A stretch of 5,489 nt of DNA from Pseudomonadota bacterium. GTDB lineage: Bacteria; Pseudomonadota; Alphaproteobacteria; Rhizobiales; Xanthobacteraceae. A program made the translations under genes and the position numbers. Each line of letters opens with the position of its first letter. The first letter of the stretch is position 1. Below are positions 1 to 4,151 of this stretch, one piece after another. The notes beneath the pieces are model-generated. The model had not been told where the DNA came from. It saw only the letters and a program-made list of their open reading frames with translations, and searched no databases. The stretch spans positions 1 to 5,489 of the forward strand of contig CAUJKG010000435.1 in assembly GCA_963205465.1 (NCBI GenBank), in the 5' to 3' direction.

Positions 1-257
1 GCGCCGGCGAGCCGGTAACCGAAGCCGAAATACGAACCCGGCGTATGCGGCACCCGGGCGGAGTTTTCAGCAGGTGGCGTGATCTTGCCGCCCACGCGCC
101 GTTGCCCGCCCGGAGCGGCCGGGTCTTCGACGAGCTGCACGGCCTCCACGTTGTAAAGCCCGTACCAGAGTTCGACCGCGCGGATGGTCTGCGCGGACAC
201 GGGCGGTGAAACAAGCACGCCAGCTAGAAGCGCGAGGGCCGCAAGCATGCGCGTCAT
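1..257 (-). CDS. Secreted protein of unknown function, C-terminus beyond the window (possibly DUF3859-like)
   Basis: This minus-strand frame opens with ATG at 257-255 and runs off the left edge, so only about 85 residues are visible. Residues 1-22 form a clear Sec signal peptide: MTRM, then a hydrophobic core (LAALALLAGVLV), then a V-S-A site before Gln23, so the mature protein is probably periplasmic. The mature part begins TIRAVELWYGLYNVEAVQLV and continues to SYFGFGYRLAG. It reads as beta-rich and resembles what I recall of DUF3859, but that is from memory and tentative. A GAGG ribosome site (complement of 263-266) sits 5 bases before the start. Another ATG three codons in would shorten the signal peptide only slightly. 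The gene is divergent from the 344-862 gene across an 86-base gap that must hold both promoters. I saw no convincing promoter pair there. I am confident that this is a real gene and unsure of its family. Confidence 0.72.
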   Translation of the reverse strand, partial: MTRMLAALALLAGVLVSPPVSAQTIRAVELWYGLYNVEAVQLVEDPAAPGGQRRVGGKITPPAENSARVPHTPGSYFGFGYRLAG

Positions 258-343
258 GTGTGCCTCGCGTCGGCGGTGGTTGAAGGGGAGCGGGAAGGGT
301 GCCAATGCATCCGGCAATTCTAGCGTGAAGCCGGTGCAAGGTC

Positions 344-862
344 ATGCCCGTCGTCCAGAATCAGCATACGCCTGACGGCATCTTGGTGTTTCACCAGCCG
401 CTCGGGACAGTCGCGCGCATTTTTCTGGCTGCCGCGGGGGTGCTTGCGCTGTCCGTGCCGCATGAATTGCTGATCCGGCCGGGTGTTCCGTTGTTCCAGT
501 GGGGTTTGCTGCCGTTCTGGATCATCGGCATTGCCGCCGGCCTGATCGGTGCGGTCTTGCTCTTGGCAGGCGTCCTCGGGCTCACGCGTACCGTCACCTT
601 CGATGGCGCGGCGCGTGAGATGTTCGTCGATGGCAATGGCTCCTTCGGCATTGGCTGGCGCACGCGCTACAAGTTCGCGGACATCCTCGAACTGAACGTG
701 GTGGAAGAAGCGCAACGCGAAGGCTCCTCCCGCTATGCGCTGCAGGCGATCGTCGCGAACGCCTCGGGCCCCGTGGAAATCGACACCTTCGCGAGCGAGG
801 CCGAAGCGATCGGCGCGGAGGCCCGCATCAACGCGGTGATGCTCGGCGAAGAGGGCATGTAA
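344..862 (+). CDS. Membrane protein with two helices and a C-terminal PH-like soluble domain, unknown function
   Basis: The 172-residue product has two hydrophobic segments, at about residues 22-38 and 54-80, joined by a short proline-containing linker. A soluble C-terminal half follows (about 82-165) that alternates hydrophobic and polar residues in a beta-strand manner (RTVTFDGAAREMFV, then YKFADILELNVVEE) and ends in a helix rich in Ala and Glu. This order is typical of small bacterial membrane proteins with a PH-like or YdbT-like beta domain that senses or scaffolds at the inner membrane. That comparison is by architecture only, since I recognise no family motif. The start is the only candidate: an in-frame TGA lies at 326-328 with no start codon between. 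The ribosome site is poor (AAGG at 338-341, only 2 bases from the ATG), so expression may be low. The stop codon lies inside an 18-base imperfect tandem duplication. Confidence 0.82.
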   Translation: MPVVQNQHTPDGILVFHQPLGTVARIFLAAAGVLALSVPHELLIRPGVPLFQWGLLPFWIIGIAAGLIGAVLLLAGVLGLTRTVTFDGAAREMFVDGNGSFGIGWRTRYKFADILELNVVEEAQREGSSRYALQAIVANASGPVEIDTFASEAEAIGAEARINAVMLGEEGM

Positions 863-889
863 CTCTCCCTGAAAACGTAACTCTCCCTG
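859..889 (+). repeat. 13-base direct repeat with an 18-base period over a stop codon
   Basis: GTAACTCTCCCTG occurs at 859-871 and again at 877-889. The first copy contains the TAA stop (860-862) of the upstream gene, and the second repeats the same TAA just downstream in another frame. It looks like a small slippage duplication. I see no function for it. Confidence 0.6.
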
Positions 890-969
890 GAGGTCCGGCG
901 GCTTCGCCACTTTCTTTCTTGCGGCGCGGAACGAAGCGGGGATACCGGTGTTGGGTCGGGAGCAAGAGG

Positions 970-1338
970 ATGTTTCCGATCATGCGAATGAAAGAAATCC
1001 AGCGCTACCTCGACCGTTTTCTCGACCGCGATGCGTTTGGGGACCGGATCGACGCGCTGCAGGACCGTTTGAACCGGCTGCGCGATCACATGCCCGATAT
1101 GCCGGCGAGCCGCCTGCGCCACATGAGCGATGCGCTGCCGAGCTATCGCGACATACGCCGCAAGCTGCCTTTCGCGCCGAGCGAGCCCCGTAACTACACG
1201 CTGCCGGCAGCGCTCGCCGTCGGCGGTATTGCCATTCTCGGCGCGATAGCCGTGACTGCATTCGTGATGAGCGACGCGCACAAGCGCACGCCGAAGAAAA
1301 ACGAGGACATGGGCGAAAACATGGGTGATGCAGTTTAA
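970..1338 (+). CDS. Small protein with one C-terminal transmembrane helix, unknown function
   Basis: The 122-residue product begins MFPIMRMKEI. Residues 8-66 are a charged, helix-forming region rich in Arg, Asp and Leu (RYLDRFLDRDAFGDRIDALQ), likely amphipathic or a short coiled coil. One strong membrane helix follows at about 77-100 (LPAALAVGGIAILGAIAVTA), then a short charged tail (HKRTPKKNEDMGEN). This is the layout of a tail-anchored inner-membrane protein whose helical part would face one compartment, but no family is recognised. I chose ATG 970 over the upstream in-frame start at 919. A GGGAG ribosome site at 958-962 lies 7 bases before 970, and the 17 extra N-terminal residues would be low-complexity basic sequence. 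The ATGs at 982 and 988 remain possible. It is 107 bases downstream of the previous gene and may be cotranscribed with it. It converges on the minus-strand stress-protein gene. Confidence 0.75.
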   Translation: MFPIMRMKEIQRYLDRFLDRDAFGDRIDALQDRLNRLRDHMPDMPASRLRHMSDALPSYRDIRRKLPFAPSEPRNYTLPAALAVGGIAILGAIAVTAFVMSDAHKRTPKKNEDMGENMGDAV

Positions 1339-1375
1339 GACGCATCCTGCTCGCCTCGTTTAGAGCGTGCGGACG

Positions 1376-1399
1376 CCCAATATTGCCGATGATATTGGG
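1376..1399. other. Perfect 8-bp inverted repeat between convergent genes
   Basis: CCCAATAT (1376-1383) and ATATTGGG (1392-1399) form a perfect stem around an 8-base loop. It lies 37 bases past the stop at 1338 and between two convergent genes, where a bidirectional stop signal would be expected. No T-run follows on either strand, so it is a weak intrinsic terminator candidate. A second, GC-rich stem (GCCCGT at 1414-1419 with ACGGGC at 1431-1436) lies just beyond and may act with it. A protein-binding palindrome is the other reading. Confidence 0.4.
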
Positions 1400-1454
1400 A
1401 TAGCGCCGTCCCGGCCCGTATTGCGCGGGCACGGGCGGCTGCTTTGTCTTCGGT

Positions 1455-1541
1455 CTACATTTTTGCACTAGCGCCGATCTTTGGCCGCGTTTTTTTCATC
1501 GCGGCTTTCTCTTTGCCTGCTTTTTTCTTGGCTTGCTTCAT
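1455..1541 (-). CDS. Lysine-rich 28-residue ORF overlapping the stop of the upstream gene (ATGA)
   Basis: The ATG at 1541-1539 shares the ATGA tetranucleotide with the TGA stop (1540-1538) of the flavin-binding stress protein. The ORF then encodes 28 residues, about a third of them Lys, with interspersed Ala (MKQAKKKAGKEKAAMKKTRP) and a TAG stop. The composition resembles histone-H1-like or other nucleic-acid-binding tails. A GGAA lies 7 bases before the ATG, so reinitiation by coupled ribosomes is plausible. Alternatively, a -1 shift near the stop would append the same peptide to the stress protein as a basic C-terminal tail, because this frame is open well upstream of the overlap. Neither can be proved here. 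It may also be only a chance ORF in an A-rich tract. Confidence 0.35.
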   Translation of the reverse strand: MKQAKKKAGKEKAAMKKTRPKIGASAKM

Positions 1542-2041
1542 TCGGAATTTCCGAGCGAAACCTTCGCCACCTTGTCCTGATAGTCCTCCTTCGGATCGCC
1601 CGCGCCGAGCAGCATCTTCACGCCGGCCCAGAGCGAATTCTCGTTGAGCCAGATTTCGCCGCGCTCGGCCTCGAAGCGCAGGAGCGCGAGCTTGGGGTCG
1701 TCCTTGCCTTCCTCGAACCACGCCGCGACGTAGGGATTCCATAGTTTGTCGATCATCCCGCGGTCCATATCGAGTTCGATGGTGCCGTGAATGGTCGCGA
1801 AAAGATCGTGGCCCTTGGCCGAGTAGGCGGCCATGGCGCGCTTCTTCTTGTCTTTCACGGCGCGCGCGACCGCGGTGTCCTGCGCGGTGAAGATCCAGAC
1901 CGGCCCGCTGTGTTCGTGCTCGGTGATGGCGGTCATCGGGCGGAAGTGACCGTTTTCCGCGCCTTCCACGCCGAGCATGACGGTGCGGTCGCCGTGCAGG
2001 GATTTCCAGAACTTCGAAGTCAGTTCTTCCGGGGTGGCCAT
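1538..2041 (-). CDS. General stress protein, pyridoxamine 5'-phosphate oxidase (PPOX) fold, flavin-binding
   Basis: The 167-residue product matches the general-stress-protein branch of the split-barrel flavin-binding superfamily (COG3871 / Pyrid_ox_like type). Known members are cytoplasmic dimers that bind FMN or FAD, and their substrate is generally undefined. They are distinct from the vitamin B6 enzyme PdxH. Visible landmarks are the N-terminal helix (EELTSKFWKSL), FRPMTA at residues 33-38, the strand VWIFTA at 48-53, the block YSAKGHDLFATIHGTIEL at 73-90, and the family-typical WNPYVAAWFEEGKDDPKLAL at 101-120, followed by RFEAERGEIWLNE. Length is normal for the family. ATG 2041-2039 is supported by GGAG 7-10 bases upstream. 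It is divergent from the 37-residue membrane protein gene (78 bases apart), and its stop overlaps the lysine-rich ORF. A role in flavin-dependent redox or stress protection is inferred from the family. Confidence 0.92.
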   Translation of the reverse strand: MATPEELTSKFWKSLHGDRTVMLGVEGAENGHFRPMTAITEHEHSGPVWIFTAQDTAVARAVKDKKKRAMAAYSAKGHDLFATIHGTIELDMDRGMIDKLWNPYVAAWFEEGKDDPKLALLRFEAERGEIWLNENSLWAGVKMLLGAGDPKEDYQDKVAKVSLGNSE

Positions 2042-2119
2042 CGCTTCGCTCCGTCATTTATGTTGCTGCAGGCGAACCGCTCAGGCGCGGGGTTGTTCCG
2101 CGGGCGCGAAGGGATTTCC

Positions 2120-2233
2120 ATGGGACGGCTTTACGACACGATCTTCTGGCTGAAATGGCCGCCGCCCTGGTGGGTATGGGTGCTCGCAGTATTGATTGTC
2201 GCACTTGCGGCCGGAATGGTTCTGCTGCGTTGA
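2120..2233 (+). CDS. 37-residue single-helix membrane microprotein
   Basis: The frame encodes MGRLYDTIFWLKWPPPWWVW and then a hydrophobic stretch (VLAVLIVALAAGMVLL) ending in Arg. A short amphipathic, aromatic N-terminus with a PPPWW motif leads into one membrane helix at about residues 16-35. An AAGGGA ribosome site at 2109-2114 lies 5 bases from the ATG. The codons are GC-rich like the neighbours, and the pattern (Trp/Pro belt, uninterrupted helix, single terminal Arg) is unlikely to arise by chance. Microproteins of this shape often bind and tune larger membrane complexes, but no partner is evident here. It is divergent from the PPOX-fold stress gene, and an FNR/FixK box lies 38 bases after its stop. 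Confidence 0.68.
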   Translation: MGRLYDTIFWLKWPPPWWVWVLAVLIVALAAGMVLLR

Positions 2234-2271
2234 AGCCGATCGTTTCGCAGGAAGAGATTGTTTCGCGGATT

Positions 2272-2285
2272 TTGACCTGCATCAA
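2272..2285 (+). promoter_or_regulatory. FNR/FixK-type box TTGACCTGCATCAA
   Basis: TTGA (2272-2275) and TCAA (2282-2285) are perfect inverted half-sites 6 bases apart. This is the consensus for the FNR/FixK/FnrL family of oxygen- and redox-responsive activators in alphaproteobacteria. Its centre is 2278.5. A -10-like CAGAAT lies at 2307-2312, predicting a start near 2319-2320, which puts the box at about -41, the position at which these proteins activate class II promoters. On the minus strand the matching -10 position reads TGCGAA, a poor fit. The likely target is therefore the plus strand, where the next element is a terminator rather than a gene. Confidence 0.6.
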
Positions 2286-2319
2286 AGTGCGGGCGCGGCA
2301 GCGGCGCAGAATGCAATCA

Positions 2320-2395
2320 CCCTGCGGCCCCAGGTCTCCATCCTTAGCCGCAGTCACTTCCAGGCCGGACGTTTCGCGTTCCGGCCTGATTTTTT
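2320..2395 (+). ncRNA. Candidate small RNA of about 75 nt with two hairpins and an intrinsic terminator
   Basis: The predicted start (2319-2320) comes from the FNR/FixK box and -10 element just upstream. The 3' end comes from the terminator T-run at 2390-2395. Between them is a perfect 7-bp stem, CTGCGGC (2322-2328) with GCCGCAG (2347-2353), closing an 18-nt loop that contains TCTCC and ATCCTT. A short linker follows and then the terminator hairpin. This layout of 5' stem with exposed anti-Shine-Dalgarno-like loop plus a terminator is common in alphaproteobacterial trans-acting small RNAs. No credible ORF lies in the segment. The alternatives are a 3' tail of the 37-residue protein mRNA, or a leader or attenuator of the gene starting at 2456. 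I recognise no named RNA family. Confidence 0.42.
2362..2395 (+). terminator. Strong rho-independent terminator
   Basis: AGGCCGGA (2362-2369) pairs with TCCGGCCT (2380-2387). Allowing one bulged U, the stem extends to ten pairs with a 5-base loop (TTTCG). A run of six T follows at 2390-2395 after GA. This is the clearest intrinsic terminator in the window. It lies 128 bases after the stop of the 37-residue protein gene and 60 bases before the next start codon, so it isolates the downstream pair from transcription arriving from the left. Confidence 0.85.
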
Positions 2396-2455
2396 GGCAT
2401 GCGTTACCTCGGCCGGGACTTCGTGCTGCGCTAGACTGCGACAGGAGAGGGCAGG

Positions 2456-3073
2456 ATGGCCACGGATTTCACCACCTATGCCGAGCGCTGGAGCCCGGAG
2501 GATCACGCGTCTTTCGAGGCGCTGTGCTTTCATCGCGTGGACGAGACGAACGAGCCTTACACGGGGCTGATGCAGGCGTACACGATCGAAGACCGCGAGG
2601 TGGCGGCGGAGATCGTCGCACGCGCCTTCGAGATGACGAAGGACAAGATCGCGCTTGCTTACGCCGAATACGAGGCAAAAAAGCCGATCGATATGAGCCC
2701 CGATGCCATTGTGGACATCAGGCATTCGGCGGCCGAACCCTTCGCGCTTGCGATTGCGAAACTTTGTGACGGGCCGGGGCGCGTCGCAAGCCTCGTCAGC
2801 ACGATGGGGCCGGATCTCGACCTGTTCGAATGCAACACCATGCACGAGCGCGGCGGGCCGCTGAACAGCTATTACACCGGGCCGTTCTCTTCCGGCGCGG
2901 TGTGGGACTCGTTCTGGTTTTTCGAGGACCCCTATGGGCCGGACAGCTCGGTGAGCTTCACGACCTACCACATCACCAAATCCGGCCGCGATTACTGCCT
3001 GTGGCGCTGGCCCGAACGGATCGAAGCCTTGCGCAAGGCGGAAGATATCTGGAAGCGGAATTTTCGCGGGTAG
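2456..3073 (+). CDS. Uncharacterised protein, first of a tandem paralog pair (HERG-PL-YYT family)
   Basis: The 205-residue product is soluble, with no signal peptide or membrane segment, and is rich in acidic and aromatic residues. Landmarks are FEALCF at 20-25, PYTGLM at 34-39, a helical middle (50-75), LAIAKLCDGPG at 98-108, NTMHERGGPLNSYYT at 127-141, an aromatic stretch (VWDSFWFFEDPYGP, 149-162), and the C-terminal SFTTYHITKSG and WPERIEALR (185-193). The last blocks recur in the product of the next gene, so the two are paralogs. The conserved His, Glu, Arg and paired Tyr could form an active or binding site, but I know no family with this signature and propose no reaction. A strong AGGAGAGG ribosome site (2443-2450) lies just upstream of the ATG. 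The terminator at 2362-2395 means that it needs its own promoter in the 60-base gap. TTGGCA (2394-2399) is a good -35 match, but no matching -10 is seen. Confidence 0.88.
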   Translation: MATDFTTYAERWSPEDHASFEALCFHRVDETNEPYTGLMQAYTIEDREVAAEIVARAFEMTKDKIALAYAEYEAKKPIDMSPDAIVDIRHSAAEPFALAIAKLCDGPGRVASLVSTMGPDLDLFECNTMHERGGPLNSYYTGPFSSGAVWDSFWFFEDPYGPDSSVSFTTYHITKSGRDYCLWRWPERIEALRKAEDIWKRNFRG

Positions 3074-3174
3074 CGCAAGCACGGCGTTTTGCTTCTTGCG
3101 TGGCCGATGCGGCCCGGTGATGACGAAGGCGAGCTTTCGCGCTATGCACGCCGTTCGCCGTTTCGGGAGTGGGA

Positions 3175-3825
3175 ATGCAAGACGCCGCGCTCAATCTGCC
3201 TGCTGCCGTCCGTGTGGCGGAGCCGTTCATCCCCGAGACGTGGCCGCCGGTCATTCAAATGCCGGCACGGGAAATCCTGCACGGGCGCTTCAACGACCAT
3301 CTCGCCAAGTTCACCAAGGAAGACCTCGATTATTTCGAAGCGCTGGTTTTTCTGCGCGCCGACAAGATCTCGCGGCCCTATGCGGCGCTTATGCGCGCGC
3401 CCGCGATGAACCATCGGCCAAGCTGCGAGGCGCTGGTGCGGGAAGCGATCAAACTCGCGGGCGCGGACGCCGAGGCGGCGCGCAAGCGCGACCCGGAGCA
3501 GGCGGGGAAGGTGCTGGCTTACGCGATTGCCGCGCTCTGCGAAGCGCCGGGCTGCATTCCGCGCGGGATCGAGATCGACGGCCCCGGCTTCGGCGACGGC
3601 GCCGACATCAACATCGGCCACGAGCGCGGCCGCCCGCTTTCGAACTACTACACCGCCGCGCACGCGCATGTGTATGTGATGAACTCGCCGATGCTGTTCG
3701 AGGGCATCTTGGGGCCCCACACGAGCATCCGCTTCGCGACCGATCACCTGACCGAAATGGGGATCGAATTCGCCAAACGCCTCTGGCCCGAGCGGATCGA
3801 GGCGATGCGGGGACGGGAGCGATAA
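3175..3825 (+). CDS. Uncharacterised protein, second of the tandem paralog pair
   Basis: The 216-residue product is a diverged paralog of the preceding gene's. Shared blocks occur in the same order: FEALVF at 54-59, PYAALM at 68-73, LAYAIAALCEAPG at 114-126, NIGHERGRPLSNYYT at 146-160, and SIRFATDHLTEMG with WPERIEAMR at 184-212. It differs in a longer, proline-rich N-terminus (about 34 residues, with ETWPPVIQMP) and a charged insert near residues 96-112. It is predicted to be cytoplasmic, with no signal or membrane helix. I chose ATG 3175 because GGGAG (3165-3169) lies 5 bases before it. A GTG two codons earlier (3169) overlaps that site and is less likely. The 101-base gap from its partner holds two small hairpins (3074-3100 and 3102-3114) without T-runs, so cotranscription is likely. 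Function is unknown, and the side-by-side arrangement suggests gene duplication and perhaps a heteromeric complex. Confidence 0.88.
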   Translation: MQDAALNLPAAVRVAEPFIPETWPPVIQMPAREILHGRFNDHLAKFTKEDLDYFEALVFLRADKISRPYAALMRAPAMNHRPSCEALVREAIKLAGADAEAARKRDPEQAGKVLAYAIAALCEAPGCIPRGIEIDGPGFGDGADINIGHERGRPLSNYYTAAHAHVYVMNSPMLFEGILGPHTSIRFATDHLTEMGIEFAKRLWPERIEAMRGRER

Positions 3826-3827
3826 CT

Positions 3828-3940
3828 GTCATTCCGGGGCGCGCCGGAGGCGCGAACCCGGAATCCAGAGTAACATCGCAAAGCCTTTCTATGTAGCCCT
3901 GGATTCCGGATCGCGCGCTAAAGCGCGCGTCCGGAATGAC
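3828..3940. repeat. Composite palindromic intergenic element (two inverted copies of about 41 bases)
   Basis: The outer ends are perfect inverted repeats: GTCATTCCGG (3828-3837) and CCGGAATGAC (3931-3940). Inner ends also pair: CCGGAATCCAG (3858-3868) with CTGGATTCCGG (3899-3909). Each arm carries its own hairpin, CGCGCC/GGCGCG with a 3-base loop at 3840-3854 and CGCGCGCT/AGCGCGCG with a 2-base loop at 3912-3929. A 30-base spacer (3869-3898) separates the arms. The whole could fold as a cloverleaf-like RNA or cruciform. Elements with these TCATTCCGG ends are, from general knowledge, widespread between genes in Bradyrhizobium and Rhodopseudomonas relatives. It begins 2 bases after the stop at 3825 and could act as a transcript-end stabiliser or terminator. 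It encodes no transposase. Confidence 0.88.
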
Positions 3941-4151
3941 AAGTCTGGGGGTCGAGTCACTCCCCCGGCACCAGCTTCACTTTGTCATCGCCAATCAAGC
4001 CCGACAATGACGAAGGAAGGCAGGCTGCGCCGCTAAGCGGAAGCAGGTGACTTTTTCATTGCATTCAACGAAATTATTGGACCCCTATTTTTCTATCGCA
4101 ATTTAGTTCGTGCAAAGTACTCTAAGTAACTTTCTTTAAGAGCGAAAAAAC
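3941..4151. other. Intergenic transition from GC-rich to AT-rich DNA, with the leader of the HEPN gene
   Basis: No complete gene is seen in these 211 bases. The left half stays GC-rich. It holds a 5-bp G:C stem (GGGGG 3947-3951 with CCCCC 3962-3966) and, on the minus strand, a short open frame (3957-4055) whose end reads like a protein C-terminus (GDDKVKLVPGE then stop). The right half, from about 4050, turns AT-rich and should carry the promoter of the gene at 4152. TTGGAC (4077-4082) with TTTAGT (4102-4107) is the best pair I found, but its 19-base spacing makes it weak. AAGAG (4138-4142) lies 9 bases before the ATG and is the likely ribosome site. Confidence 0.4.

Noticed and set aside
320..910. 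A 196-codon minus-strand open frame opposite the two-helix membrane protein
   Set aside because: The product is His/Arg/Asp-rich low-complexity sequence typical of antisense translation, whereas the plus strand gives clean membrane helices.
897..920. Terminator from GGCG/CGCC followed by a T-rich stretch
   Set aside because: The stem is only 4 bp and the T tract is broken by C, so it is too weak to call.
1787..2233. A 148-codon plus-strand open frame over the PPOX-fold gene that ends in the 37-residue protein
   Set aside because: Most of it is antisense to a well-supported flavin-protein gene. Only the last 37 codons, with their own ribosome site, look like protein.
2237..2285. FNR/FixK box acting on the minus strand toward the PPOX-fold gene
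   Set aside because: The corresponding -10 position reads TGCGAA, and the leader would be nearly 200 bases and antisense to the 37-residue gene. The plus-strand fit is better, though dual action is not excluded.
2394..2437. Promoter for the 2456 gene using TTGGCA (2394-2399) and TAGACT (2432-2437)
   Set aside because: The -35 is good, but the spacing is 32 bases and at 17 bases there is no -10 match, so it is not listed as a feature.
2354..3082. A long minus-strand open frame opposite the first tandem paralog
   Set aside because: Long antisense frames are expected in GC-rich coding DNA. The plus-strand protein has a strong ribosome site and a paralog, while this frame has neither.
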